A DNA stretch of 64,000 bases, taken from assembly GCA_947480015.1 (NCBI GenBank), contig CANKBS010000012.1:1-64000 (forward strand), given 5' to 3'. This DNA is from Sphingobacteriaceae bacterium. GTDB lineage: Bacteria > Bacteroidota > Bacteroidia > B-17B0 > Aurantibacillaceae. The notes beneath the pieces are model-generated. The model was not told the origin of the DNA, ran no database searches, and saw nothing but the letters and a program-made list of their open reading frames with translations. Below, piece after piece: positions 9,465-18,187 of this stretch (the stretch's first letter is position 1; each line of letters begins with the position of its first letter). The position numbers and the translations under genes are program-made.

Positions 9465-10961
9465 TTACATAAACAAAGCGTTTCTTGGATCAGTGTTTTT
9501 AAAGCTTAAATCGTTTCGGCTATCTTTCTTTGTTTTTTCAAACCGAAAAAACTCCTTGCTTAACAAGCGCTTTAACACAATTTCAATATGTGTGCAGCTG
9601 TTAGGTTGAAGTGCTTTTTCTAAAAGCTCGGTAGAGGCTTTAATTTTACAGGGCAGATAACGCACAAAGCCATTTTCCGGCCTCGGCCTTATGGTAAGGC
9701 CGAGATGTTCGATGCCCGGCTGTTCCGCTCTTATCAAATAGCCCTCAGGAGAATAAATAGCTTCACATCCTTTCATAATATCGTAATTAAAAAAGTAACT
9801 GAGTATTGATGGATTTAAGCGATTGATCTGCCGGTCGGCAAAAAACCCTGTTGGTAATAAATCCGGGTCGTCTGATTCGCCCGCCGTTAAAAGCAAATCA
9901 AAATCCGTGATGGCCTTTCCCTCTTGATCGGTTACTTTAAACATTAGCATCGTATAACGATCGTTGATGAAGGTGTTTTTTCTAAACAAGGTTTTTTCTA
10001 TTTCAAGCTTTTCTTGTTTTTGCACTTCCTCTGTTTCTGATATAAACTTTTGGACAATTTCGGCGTAAGCATTCTCGCTAGTTACCTCTAGGCAATCAAA
10101 TATCGCCGCTATAAGTTCCCGGCTCTTTTCATCTGTCCTGTCTTTGCTCACACTTTTCATAATTCCCATGGTATCGCCAGAATGTGATTTTCCTTTAATT
10201 ACTCTAAATGCAGTTTCAGTGGCATTCAGGTTTTCTTTTACAATCAATTCGTCCGCACTCCAAATGCCGTTTTGCTGAAAATGCACCCGTTGCTCCAAAA
10301 GAAGATAACGGTTATTAAGATTGGCCGAAGCTAAACGCACTACCCCATCAGAACCGGCTTCACCGGTGTAGGCATTTAAATGGTCGTATAATTTACGGTC
10401 TATCGATTGGCCACTGATTACAAAAGGAAAAAAACCGGTTGGAGAAATTTGTTTTATTCCATTGCGGATCCAGTTTACATTTAATTGCCAAGCCTCATCA
10501 CTTCCTAATTCGAGCCAGTTTAAAATTTGTTGTCCGGGCTCTACCCCGTCGAACCACGATTTGAGGCGACTTAAGCGACTTTTTCCCAATTGCGCCAGGG
10601 CCGAACCATGATTGGCAGGGGCCAGCATAATGAGATGACTCATGGGACAAGCTAAGTTATTGGTTTCGTAAAACAGGTGTTGCCAATTTCTAACCAATGG
10701 GCCACCGGTTGAATGGGTAATACAAACAAATCGTTTACCAGATGGGATTTGGTCTTGAATGGCCTGATGCATGGCTTTAGCCACATCGTTTAAACTAACT
10801 TGATCGTTAAAACTAATATACCTGCCTAAAAAGAGCTCGTGTACTTCAATTGCTTGTCTAAGCTGAGTCGCTTCGTTTACAAGCCGCTCCGGCAATTCGC
10901 CATAGGTGTTAAAGTTAGTTACAGAATATCCGTGTACAAAAACCAGAATAATGGGATCCAT
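9465..10961 (-). CDS. Alpha/beta hydrolase, lipase/esterase-like
   Basis: The N-terminal half (about residues 1-270) is an alpha/beta hydrolase: LVFVHGYSV forms the oxyanion-hole strand and THSTGG the nucleophile elbow (Ser84, a GxSxG variant with His in the first position as in many lipases). Asp205 (GSDGVVR) and His260 (GKSHSGD) are good candidates for the rest of the triad. The remaining 230 residues are an uncharacterised C-terminal region with a short Lys/Glu-rich helix (around 300-325). There is no signal peptide, so it is probably cytoplasmic. Phospholipase or esterase activity is inferred; the substrate is unknown. It converges with pirin, 19 bp apart. Confidence 0.8.
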   Translation of the reverse strand: MDPIILVFVHGYSVTNFNTYGELPERLVNEATQLRQAIEVHELFLGRYISFNDQVSLNDVAKAMHQAIQDQIPSGKRFVCITHSTGGPLVRNWQHLFYETNNLACPMSHLIMLAPANHGSALAQLGKSRLSRLKSWFDGVEPGQQILNWLELGSDEAWQLNVNWIRNGIKQISPTGFFPFVISGQSIDRKLYDHLNAYTGEAGSDGVVRLASANLNNRYLLLEQRVHFQQNGIWSADELIVKENLNATETAFRVIKGKSHSGDTMGIMKSVSKDRTDEKSRELIAAIFDCLEVTSENAYAEIVQKFISETEEVQKQEKLEIEKTLFRKNTFINDRYTMLMFKVTDQEGKAITDFDLLLTAGESDDPDLLPTGFFADRQINRLNPSILSYFFNYDIMKGCEAIYSPEGYLIRAEQPGIEHLGLTIRPRPENGFVRYLPCKIKASTELLEKALQPNSCTHIEIVLKRLLSKEFFRFEKTKKDSRNDLSFKNTDPRNALFM

Positions 10962-11141
10962 AGCTTTAATTTTGTTAATCTAAGGTAGAAAAAATTGCGG
11001 AATGTCTTTAATACATTAGGCAAATTGCTCTGATTGGGCTATTATCAGCATATGCGCTTTAATTGCCTAACGGCAAGCAAATTAGTCCAGAATTTGGAAC
11101 ACAAAAAGCTTCAAATTCTTTTTTTTTATTAGGAGAATATA

Positions 11142-11149
11142 TACCTTTG
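11142..11149 (+). promoter_or_regulatory. Bacteroidota -7 promoter element of a candidate small RNA
   Basis: TACCTTTG matches TAnnTTTG exactly. No clear -33 TTG sits 19-21 bp upstream. A start site a few bases downstream would begin the transcript just before the 11154-11173 hairpin and end it at the strong terminator at 11212-11239. Confidence 0.5.
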
Positions 11150-11152
11150 TAT

Positions 11153-11239
11153 TGTGTTACGTTCTAGTAACACTTTATTTCCGTTTTTTTTGGGTAAAAT
11201 GGGAATGATAGCCTCGGTAGCAATACCGAGGTTTTTTTT
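11153..11239 (+). ncRNA. Candidate structured small RNA (about 85-90 nt)
   Basis: No ORF explains this stretch, yet it has a promoter -7 box (11142-11149), a 5' hairpin and a strong intrinsic terminator. The 5' hairpin is GTGTTAC (11154-11160) pairing with GTAACAC (11167-11173) around a 6-nt loop. The 3' hairpin is CCTCGGTA (11212-11219) with TACCGAGG (11224-11231) around a GCAA tetraloop, then eight T. About 38 nt of linker separate them. Small trans-acting RNAs with this kind of promoter are known in Bacteroidota (for example the Flavo-1 motif); I cannot tell whether this belongs to a known family. Confidence 0.5.
11212..11239 (+). terminator. Rho-independent terminator of the candidate small RNA
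   Basis: A perfect 8-bp stem closed by a GNRA-type GCAA tetraloop is followed by eight T residues. The upstream gene (9465-10961) is on the opposite strand and ends elsewhere, so the terminator must serve a non-coding transcript. Confidence 0.8.
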
Positions 11240-11351
11240 AAGCATATGCGTTTAACCTTGGCGTCAAAGGCTTTGGCCCGGCCTCAAAAGTTGTTGAGTC
11301 AAAACTAGTTTTAATCCAATTTAAATTTTGTGTAATTTTTGGGCGCCTCCC

Positions 11352-11372
11352 CCTGAAGAGAAAGTCTTCAGG
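11352..11372 (+). other. Hairpin in the leader of the 2OG oxygenase gene
   Basis: CCTGAAGA (11352-11359) pairs perfectly with TCTTCAGG (11365-11372) around a 5-nt loop, about 85 bp before the GTG start at 11459. It is preceded by TTTTTGGGCGCC (about 11337-11346), which resembles the 5' end of the GGGCGCCC repeat family. A second short inverted repeat (CAGGCT, TTT, AGCCTG; about 11445-11459) touches the start codon. Confidence 0.4.
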
Positions 11373-11458
11373 TGTTTTCGGGTATATAAATCTAAAAACG
11401 GTTATTCATTTTGAATAGCTTACCTTTAGATCTGTCTGTAAAATCAGGCTTTTAGCCT

Positions 11459-12052
11459 GTGGACAAAGATTTTGAAATTCTGATCAGCACTTATATCGAA
11501 AATAAAATCGGTATTGCAGAGCATTTTTTTACCAAAGAATTGCTCGAGCATTTAAAAACAAATTTGCTGGAACTCAGTCGCGATAAGTTACTAAAGGCTG
11601 CCGGTACTGGTCATAATGATGGTTTAAACCACAACAAAGCCATGCGGAGCGATGCGATTTACTGGTTAGACCGTAAGCATAACAATATTTATGAAAACGC
11701 GTTTTTTGATCGCATGGATGCTTTTGTAACTTATCTCAACCAAAGTTGTTATGCCGGCATTAGCAGTTATGAATTTCATTATTCCTTATATGCAGCCGGT
11801 ACTTTTTATAAAACCCATCTTGATCAGTTTAAAGATAATTCCAAACGCAAATACTCCATGATTAATTACCTCAATGCCGATTGGAAATTGGCCGATGGCG
11901 GTCAGTTGTGCATCCATGAAGGTGACACCGTACAATTAATAAACCCAACTCAGGGTAAGACAGTTTTTTTTAAAAGCAATGAATTGCTGCATGAAGTATT
12001 ACTAAGCCATGAAAAAAGAATGAGCATAACGGGCTGGTTAAAAATAAGCTGA
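11459..12052 (+). CDS. 2-oxoglutarate/Fe(II)-dependent oxygenase (SM-20/prolyl hydroxylase-like)
   Basis: A 197-residue protein with the facial triad of the double-stranded beta-helix oxygenases: HLD in YKTHLDQF, a distal His in ELLHEVL and the 2-oxoglutarate-binding Arg in EKRMSITGWLK. The MINYLNADWKLADGGQL segment is typical of the PF13640 family. It probably hydroxylates a protein or small-molecule substrate in the cytoplasm; the target is unknown. The start is GTG (11459), since no ATG precedes the conserved region. A short stem-loop (CAGGCT/AGCCTG) ends at this start codon and could affect initiation. Confidence 0.88.
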   Translation: MDKDFEILISTYIENKIGIAEHFFTKELLEHLKTNLLELSRDKLLKAAGTGHNDGLNHNKAMRSDAIYWLDRKHNNIYENAFFDRMDAFVTYLNQSCYAGISSYEFHYSLYAAGTFYKTHLDQFKDNSKRKYSMINYLNADWKLADGGQLCIHEGDTVQLINPTQGKTVFFKSNELLHEVLLSHEKRMSITGWLKIS

Positions 12053-12074
12053 TTTTTTTTGTTCCGATCATTCG

Positions 12075-12082
12075 TATTTTTG
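12075..12082 (+). promoter_or_regulatory. -7 promoter element upstream of the membrane protein pair
   Basis: TATTTTTG matches TAnnTTTG, 41 bp before the ATG at 12124. No matching -33 TTG is visible. Confidence 0.4.
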
Positions 12083-12123
12083 TATCATACTTCAGAAAAA
12101 AAACTTTTTACTAATTTCACCTT

Positions 12124-13104
12124 ATGAAAGAGAAAAAGGAAACATTGGAGCTTTTTGAAAAAGGTTTCATTTCAGCCGATCAATTCGCTGCCATTGCCAG
12201 CTACCGGTCGCAAGGTTTGTTTTCACTGCGCTCCGAGATTAGGTTTTTATTTTTTATTGCAGTGAGTTTGTTTGTAAGCGGGGCAGGCATCCTTGTCTAT
12301 CAAAACATTAATAGTGTTGGGCATGTTAGCTTACTCAGCTTACTTTTTATCCTTTGCTCGTTTTGTTTTTTTTATGCTTTTAAACACGCTCCCGGATTTT
12401 CAAATGAAAAACAAGAATCAAAAAAATCCTTATTTCCTTACGTTGTATTGGCCGGAAATTTATTGGCAGGCATTTTTATGGGTTATTTACAATATCAGTA
12501 CGCGGTTTTTGGCACTCATTATAACATAGCCACACTTGTACCTACTCTACTTTATTTTTTTAGCGCTTATTATTTCGATCACAAAGGCGTGTTGGCGATA
12601 GGAATTACCGGGCTCTGTGCCTTTATTGGATTTTCGGCATCTCCTTCCGGATTATTGTATAACGATTTTTCGGAAACCTGGGGTTTGGTGTATTATGCCA
12701 TAGCGCTTGCTTTTGTATTTATTGTGTGGGCCGATTTTGCTGAATCTGGTAATTTTAAAAAACATTTTAACGAAACCTATTATCATTTTTCTCTGCACAT
12801 TCTTGGTGTTGCCACCTTAAGCCAAATTAACGATACCTATTGGCCTTTGGCCATGGCCTTACTTGCAGCAGCCGTGTTTTATTTTGTCCGCCTGGCTTAT
12901 AAACTCAAGTCTGCTTATTTTTTGGTTTTTGCCTACATCTATGGGTTTTTTGGGTTAAGTTCACTGTTCGTAAAACTTTTTGAATTTGTCAATCTCATGT
13001 CCCTAATCATTTATTTGAGTCCCTTTTATTTAATGGGCGTCATTTATTTTTTAATCAAAATCATCCGGCATTTAAAAAAACACAGTCAATATGATAGCCT
13101 ATAA
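12124..13104 (+). CDS. Polytopic membrane protein, DUF2157-like
   Basis: A 326-residue protein with a short cytoplasmic N-terminus (about 40 residues, KETLELFEKGFISADQFAAI) and about eight to ten hydrophobic helices. The N-terminal helix-turn pattern and the overall profile resemble DUF2157 proteins, whose function is unknown. It overlaps the next membrane protein gene by 14 bp and both share the EKGFIS/EKAGFI-like N-terminal motif, so they are probably co-translated paralogues acting together in the inner membrane. No catalytic motif is visible. Confidence 0.75.
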   Translation: MKEKKETLELFEKGFISADQFAAIASYRSQGLFSLRSEIRFLFFIAVSLFVSGAGILVYQNINSVGHVSLLSLLFILCSFCFFYAFKHAPGFSNEKQESKKSLFPYVVLAGNLLAGIFMGYLQYQYAVFGTHYNIATLVPTLLYFFSAYYFDHKGVLAIGITGLCAFIGFSASPSGLLYNDFSETWGLVYYAIALAFVFIVWADFAESGNFKKHFNETYYHFSLHILGVATLSQINDTYWPLAMALLAAAVFYFVRLAYKLKSAYFLVFAYIYGFFGLSSLFVKLFEFVNLMSLIIYLSPFYLMGVIYFLIKIIRHLKKHSQYDSL

Positions 13105-14275
13105 AAAAGAACTATTTGAGGCTTTGTTGTTAAAAGACGAAGCCCGAAGCCTTGAAAAGGCAGGATTCATAAACCAAAAACAGGTAAAGTTTATTGAAAC
13201 AAAATTACCTTCTTATAACAGGGCCGATAATGTTTTTGTACTTCTGGGTTTTTTTATTCTTGCAGGCATGCTGTTTTTGTCCTGTGCCGGGTTTTTGGGC
13301 TTTATAACCGCCCTAAGCGGAACAGCCAATAATCGGCACACCTTTTTATTAAGTGCCTTGTTTGGTTTTGTTGCTTTAGAAGGGGTCATTATTCGTCGTA
13401 TGAAAAATTATGCCAATGGGATTGATGATGCTTTTTTAATTTCATCGCTTGGTAATTTATTTGCTTTTATCGGCTTCTCTCTTTACGATGCCGAGAACTA
13501 TAATTTTCTTTTTGCCTCTATGTTTTTTATTGGGCTACTGGCCTGTTTACGTTATGTGGATAGAGTGGCTGCCTTTTTTGCCGTGATGGGTTTATATGCT
13601 TTGGTGGTCAGTTTCTGTATGCAATCCGGCGGACTCTTAAAGCTTTTTCTGCCTTTTGTGATCATGGGTAAAACAGCGGCTTATTATATCATTCTTTTGT
13701 GGTTAAAAAAGAAAGACGCCAAACAAATGTATTACAAAGGCGTGCTTAACTTTTGTGCGGGGCTTTTCACGGTTATTTTTTATCTCTCGGGAAATTACCT
13801 CGTAGTAAGGGAAGCTAATAGTTTATTACTGGGGAACGAATTGGCTCCGGGCTCAGATATTTCGTTTTCTTATTTCTTCTGGGGCTTTACTATTAGTTGT
13901 CCGCTCATCTATATCTACCTTGCCTTAAAACACAAAAAGCGCCCCTTGCTTTGGATTGGTGTGATTTCTTTAGCCTTCGGTATTTTTACCATTCGTTATT
14001 ATCATCCACTATTGCCCTTGGATTTAGCTTTACTAGCAGGTGGCTTAGTACTCTTTATCTTAGCCTATGTTAGCATGCAAAAGTTAAAAGGGAAAACCAA
14101 GGGATTAAGTTATGAGTCCGATCGGTTTCATGGCGGTGAAGAACTTTTGAACCTTCAGGCTCTAGCCTTGATTGAGAAATTTGGCGTTGACTCGGCCTCT
14201 CCAGCACAAACCTTACGTGGCGCCGAACCGGGCGGAGGTGAATTTGGAGGAGCAGGCAGTGGAGGGGGGTTTTAA
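13091..14275 (+). CDS. Polytopic membrane protein, partner of the preceding gene, Gly-rich tail
   Basis: A 394-residue protein with a cytoplasmic N-terminal segment (DEARSLEKAGFINQKQVKFI) related to that of the upstream gene, then about ten transmembrane helices. A soluble tail of about 65 residues ends in GGGEFGGAGSGGGF. Such Gly-rich ends are common in Bacteroidota membrane proteins with TPM-like domains, but no TPM domain is present. The 14-bp overlap suggests translational coupling. Function unknown. Confidence 0.75.
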   Translation: MIAYKKELFEALLLKDEARSLEKAGFINQKQVKFIETKLPSYNRADNVFVLLGFFILAGMLFLSCAGFLGFITALSGTANNRHTFLLSALFGFVALEGVIIRRMKNYANGIDDAFLISSLGNLFAFIGFSLYDAENYNFLFASMFFIGLLACLRYVDRVAAFFAVMGLYALVVSFCMQSGGLLKLFLPFVIMGKTAAYYIILLWLKKKDAKQMYYKGVLNFCAGLFTVIFYLSGNYLVVREANSLLLGNELAPGSDISFSYFFWGFTISCPLIYIYLALKHKKRPLLWIGVISLAFGIFTIRYYHPLLPLDLALLAGGLVLFILAYVSMQKLKGKTKGLSYESDRFHGGEELLNLQALALIEKFGVDSASPAQTLRGAEPGGGEFGGAGSGGGF

Positions 14276-14319
14276 GCCCTAAGTATTCGTGAATAAATTC
14301 TTTAGTCCTCTTAAAAGAT

Positions 14320-14327
14320 TAACTTTG
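14320..14327 (+). promoter_or_regulatory. -7 promoter element before the Lys-rich protein gene
   Basis: TAACTTTG matches TAnnTTTG, giving a leader of roughly 17-20 nt before the ATG at 14350. No clear -33 TTG. Confidence 0.45.
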
Positions 14328-14349
14328 ATTAACCCCTAAATTTTTCATC

Positions 14350-14814
14350 ATGGCTAAATCTATCAAAAGCAAGTCGGCTAAAAAAATAACAAAGGCTGCA
14401 AAAAAAACATCCGATATAAAAAAGAAGCCGGCTAAAAAAGCTGCGCCTAAAAAAAAACTTGCCAAAAAAAGTGGAAAGAAAAAAGATGACCTGATGTGTT
14501 TTTTAACCACGGCTTGTGTGGATCATTACAACTTAGCAGATAATGGCTATGAACTCAATACCCTTCGCCGGTATCGCGACAGTTATTTGGCTGCCACTGA
14601 AACCGGACAACAACTCATTAAGGACTATTACCGCGTATCGCCGGGTATTGTAAAACGCATCAATGCCGATGCTGCGAAAACAACACTTTATGATTTTGTA
14701 TATACACAGGTAAAAAAAGCCTGTGCCGAAATTGAAAAACAAAATTATGTGCTGGCAAAAAAAGTTTATGTGTTTATGGTACAAACACTCATGCGCCGTT
14801 ATGCGGTGTCTTAA
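14350..14814 (+). CDS. Lys-rich N-terminus fused to a CFLTTAC-motif domain
   Basis: Residues 1-48 are almost entirely Lys, Ala and Ser (KKITKAAKK, KKAAPKKKLAKK), like histone H1-type tails and the stand-alone peptide at 26350. Residues 50-154 form a domain beginning DDLMCFLTTACVDHYNLAD, similar to the Cys-containing 'CFI-box' motif, then ELNTLRRYRDSYL. Related stand-alone domains of unknown function occur in Bacteroidota. The basic tail suggests nucleic-acid or other polyanion binding; this is inference. It is followed 12 bp later by the DUF2461 gene. Confidence 0.78.
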   Translation: MAKSIKSKSAKKITKAAKKTSDIKKKPAKKAAPKKKLAKKSGKKKDDLMCFLTTACVDHYNLADNGYELNTLRRYRDSYLAATETGQQLIKDYYRVSPGIVKRINADAAKTTLYDFVYTQVKKACAEIEKQNYVLAKKVYVFMVQTLMRRYAVS

Positions 14815-14826
14815 TTTTTCTATAAC

Positions 14827-15519
14827 ATGAAACAAAAAGTAAGTATTCCAATTTCAGGTTTTGAATTCTTAAAATATCTAGCTAAAAATAATAACCGCGA
14901 TTGGTTTAATACTCATAAGGAGCGGTATTTAAAAGAGCTCGCACCTGTTGAGCAATTCGCCAATGATTTATTAGTTGAACTAAACAAGCACGATGTGATT
15001 GAAACGCCCTCCGGTAAAAAGGCCTTGCATCGTATTTACCGCGATGTGCGATTCTCGAAAGAAAAAACACCGTACAATACACATTGGGGCGGAAGTTTTA
15101 AGCGGGCCGGTAAAAACAGAAGGGGTTCTTATTACTTTCATTTAGCTCCCGGTAATTCCTTTGTGGCCTGCGGTTTCTGGGGGCCTAATGCCGAAGATCT
15201 AAAACGCATACGCGATGACTTTGCTTATGATGCCACGGAGATTCGAAAAATTTTAAACAGTAAAAAAATTAAAAATACTTTTGGCAATTTACAGGGTGAG
15301 CAATTAAAAACAACGCCTAAAGGTTTTAATGCGGATAGTGAAGCCATTGATCTGTTGCGTTACAAACAATTTTTGCTGATTAAAAAATTCAGTGATAAGG
15401 AAGTGGTGGATGGGCATTTTGCAAAAACCTTAGCCGAAACCTTTAAAGCCATGCGCCCATTTTTAGATTATATGACCGACGTATTAACCACCGATGTAAA
15501 CGGACTCAGTACCATTTAA
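14827..15519 (+). CDS. DUF2461 domain-containing protein
   Basis: A 230-residue protein that matches the DUF2461/TIGR02453 family from end to end: FLKYLAKNNNRDWFNTHKER at the N-terminus, IYRDVRFSKEKTPYNTH centrally and YYFHLAPGNSFVACGFWGP further on. The length is typical. Function is unknown. It sits 12 bp after the Lys-rich protein gene and 16 bp before a GNAT gene, so the group 14350-16511 is probably one operon. Confidence 0.88.
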   Translation: MKQKVSIPISGFEFLKYLAKNNNRDWFNTHKERYLKELAPVEQFANDLLVELNKHDVIETPSGKKALHRIYRDVRFSKEKTPYNTHWGGSFKRAGKNRRGSYYFHLAPGNSFVACGFWGPNAEDLKRIRDDFAYDATEIRKILNSKKIKNTFGNLQGEQLKTTPKGFNADSEAIDLLRYKQFLLIKKFSDKEVVDGHFAKTLAETFKAMRPFLDYMTDVLTTDVNGLSTI

Positions 15520-15535
15520 TTTTTTTTATACCAAC

Positions 15536-16048
15536 ATGTACATACTGGAAACCCTTCGTTTTTTATTAAGAGAAACCTCTGCCAATGATGCTGAGCAGGC
15601 CTACCTTCTTAATAGTGATGAAGAGGTGCTGAGATATACCGGCGATAAAGCTTTTGACAGTATTGATCAGGCCCGGATATTTTTAGCAAGCTATGATCAT
15701 TTTAAGAACTATGGATTTGGTCGCTGGGCAGTGATTGATAAAAACACCAAGGTCTTTTGTGGCTGGTGCGGATTAAAATACAGTTCAGACAAAAATGAAT
15801 ATGATATTGGATTCCGTTTTTTTAAAAAATACTGGAACATGGGTTATGCTACTGAAACAGCGGCAGCCTGCATAAAACTCGGCTTTGAAAAATTCGGCAT
15901 ACAAGAAATTGTGGGCCGGGCTATGGTAAAAAATAAAGCCTCTATTCGTGTACTCGAAAAAATTGGATTGGTATACAACAGCGAATTTGATTTTGATGGA
16001 GAGCCGGGACTTATTTATAAAATTAAAAACCAAAAATATGATAACTGA
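15536..16048 (+). CDS. GNAT family N-acetyltransferase (RimJ/RimL-like)
   Basis: A 170-residue acetyltransferase. LETLRFLLRETSANDAEQAY is the usual RimJ/RimL-type N-terminus, YDIGFRFFKKYWNMGYATE carries the acetyl-CoA-binding turn (motif A region), and VRAMVKNKASIRVLEKIG-like sequence (GRAMVKNKASIRVLEKIG) closes the fold. It probably acetylates a protein N-terminus or small molecule; the substrate is unknown. It overlaps the OsmC gene by 11 bp. Confidence 0.9.
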   Translation: MYILETLRFLLRETSANDAEQAYLLNSDEEVLRYTGDKAFDSIDQARIFLASYDHFKNYGFGRWAVIDKNTKVFCGWCGLKYSSDKNEYDIGFRFFKKYWNMGYATETAAACIKLGFEKFGIQEIVGRAMVKNKASIRVLEKIGLVYNSEFDFDGEPGLIYKIKNQKYDN

Positions 16049-16511
16049 GCATTATTACTCACTAAAGGCAATGTGGCATGGCAACAAAGGTAGCGGCACC
16101 AGCGGCCTGCGCGATTATGACCGCAGTCACACGGTTAGTATATATGGCAAACCCGACTTGCATTTGACTACCGATAATGCAGCAGTGGGTGACAAAACAA
16201 AATTAAATCCCGAAGATCTTTTGGTTTCTGCCATTTCTTCCTGTCACATGCTTTCCTATTTATATCTCTGCGCCTTGGAAGGAGTGGTAGTTATTGACTA
16301 TGTTGATAAAGCCAACGGACTCATGATCGAAAACGAATCGGGCGGAGGACGTTTTAAGGAAGTGGTTTTAAATCCAATAGTTACTGTTGCCAATGCCACA
16401 ATGAAAGAAAAGGCCATGCAGCTGCACGGTAAAGCCCATGAAATTTGTTACATCGCTAACTCGGTAAATTTTCCGGTTGTTACCAAGGCAACTTGTTTGG
16501 TTCAAAGGTGA
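16038..16511 (+). CDS. OsmC family protein (peroxiredoxin-like)
   Basis: OsmC/Ohr-type proteins reduce organic hydroperoxides with two Cys residues. Both are present: SSCHMLSYLYLC and HEICYIANSVNFPV. I place the start at ATG 16038 (MITEHYYSLKAMWHG, 157 aa); an in-frame ATG 90 bp upstream would add residues lying wholly inside the GNAT gene and unlike the family. The family motif AMWHGNKGSGTSGLRDYDR is intact. The 11-bp overlap with the GNAT gene suggests translational coupling. Confidence 0.9.
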   Translation: MITEHYYSLKAMWHGNKGSGTSGLRDYDRSHTVSIYGKPDLHLTTDNAAVGDKTKLNPEDLLVSAISSCHMLSYLYLCALEGVVVIDYVDKANGLMIENESGGGRFKEVVLNPIVTVANATMKEKAMQLHGKAHEICYIANSVNFPVVTKATCLVQR

Positions 16512-16534
16512 TTTAATGCGATCAGGATTAAACT

Positions 16535-18187
16535 TTAGTCGGCTTTAGGATAAAATAAAATGGTATACTTTGTGCCACTTAACGTGTGATGCAGCATAAA
16601 AGAGCCATAAGGAGACGTGCCAATAAATTGTTTATCTTGTCTTTCAATCAACATGCTTGCCGCATCGGTTAAAGGACTCAATTCACTGCGATCGGGATAA
16701 AAAGCCAATTGCACTTTAATGGGATACTGCAATAAAAAGAATTCTCCGTTTGGATTTTTAATGATACGATCCATTGGAAAAGGAGCGTGTGAATTAATAT
16801 CACTTAAAATGTCGATACTTGTTACTTTGCCTTTTCCATCAATGCGGTAAATATTTACCGACATGTATTGGCGGCTTTTGGTGACATCATCCCAACGTGT
16901 ACCCTGAGCAATAAAATAGCGGCTTTCACCGGCGGTGGTCATATAAACAGGAACATACTTTTCGGCAAGCGGCGCTATCTGACTTTGATTCATAGGCACC
17001 GGTGGCTGAAAGTTTTTTACGAATTTTGTTTTCTCTGAGCCTTTTTCTTCATCGGAAGTTGGATATAAACTAATCGCAGCCTGAGCTTTTGGAAACTGAT
17101 GTAATTGCACATAAGATTTAAAAAATTTCTCGCGGTTATTACTCATCACCCATAATTTATCGGCTTCGTACCAGCAAATTTCTGGATCCATTGAATTTAA
17201 TTTGTTTTTACCAACAGAATGAATCCATCCACTGATCTTATAATCGGCATCCATTGCAAATGAATATTGTTGCAAAACATCTTCCCCTTTATCGTCTTTT
17301 GTTTTTAATTGAAAGTTGGCAAATGCACCAATGGCTTCTGAATTTAAATTATAACACGTTGACATGGATGTTAAACTCACATCGCCCTCAATACGTGTTG
17401 AATCGAGGCAATCAAAGGTTTTATAGTCTTCAGTTAAATAGAATTTTAGTAAAAACGATTTTCCTTTGGTGCGGGTAATTACAAAATTACGCTCCGATAC
17501 AATGGGATAACGGGTTAATACGGATTCGTCTTTTGGCAAATTGCCTTTAAATAATAATCCGGTTGCGCGTAATGATTTGAATTGTTTTTTAGTGGCCATA
17601 ATGTCTTCAGCCAAGGTGTTTTCATGATACGTGCTCTGCACATAGGCTTGGGGTGGCTGTGGAATCATGCCTTTTACCAATACCGCCAAAGCTTCCATTT
17701 CTGGAACTGTTAAACCTTTTATTGCATCCAAATTATAAATACTCATTGTAATGGCGGTGCGGTTTGGAACCAAAGCATGTTTAAATCCCTTGGGATAATA
17801 TAAAACATAAGCCCCTTCTGATTCCATTTTACGTTCAGCAAGCAACCAATCGCTTTCGTTTAATAATTTACCGGTATTATCAAAGGTTTGTTTTTTAAGC
17901 ATCACCACAGCATTGGCACCCTGTATATAGTCGTTTCTTTTAGGGTCTTTAAAAACCGCACTTCCGGTATCTGAAACAAATTCGCCGGCATGAATCACAC
18001 TTCCATAAATAAGATGGTAATAAAATATACTAAACTGATCTTTCGCCGGAGCATCAAAATTTAAAATATAAAATTGAAGGTTAGGGTCGCTGCAAACCGG
18101 AGGCACTGCAACTTTAAGTGGTAAGTCTTGAGACGTTAAGTTTAAACTTACAAGCGCAAAAAGCAAAATGGTAAAGATCTTTTTCAT
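16535..18187 (-). CDS. Secreted protein of unknown function
   Basis: A 550-residue protein with a signal peptide (MKKIFTILLFALVSLNLTSQ). I choose ATG 18187 over the in-frame ATG at 18238 because only this start gives a signal peptide at the N-terminus. The rest is soluble and rich in beta-strands, with no motif I recognise; segments such as AEKYVPVYMTTAGESRYFIA suggest repeated sheet blades. Probably periplasmic or surface exposed. It is monocistronic and convergent with the OsmC operon. Confidence 0.8.
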   Translation of the reverse strand: MKKIFTILLFALVSLNLTSQDLPLKVAVPPVCSDPNLQFYILNFDAPAKDQFSIFYYHLIYGSVIHAGEFVSDTGSAVFKDPKRNDYIQGANAVVMLKKQTFDNTGKLLNESDWLLAERKMESEGAYVLYYPKGFKHALVPNRTAITMSIYNLDAIKGLTVPEMEALAVLVKGMIPQPPQAYVQSTYHENTLAEDIMATKKQFKSLRATGLLFKGNLPKDESVLTRYPIVSERNFVITRTKGKSFLLKFYLTEDYKTFDCLDSTRIEGDVSLTSMSTCYNLNSEAIGAFANFQLKTKDDKGEDVLQQYSFAMDADYKISGWIHSVGKNKLNSMDPEICWYEADKLWVMSNNREKFFKSYVQLHQFPKAQAAISLYPTSDEEKGSEKTKFVKNFQPPVPMNQSQIAPLAEKYVPVYMTTAGESRYFIAQGTRWDDVTKSRQYMSVNIYRIDGKGKVTSIDILSDINSHAPFPMDRIIKNPNGEFFLLQYPIKVQLAFYPDRSELSPLTDAASMLIERQDKQFIGTSPYGSFMLHHTLSGTKYTILFYPKAD

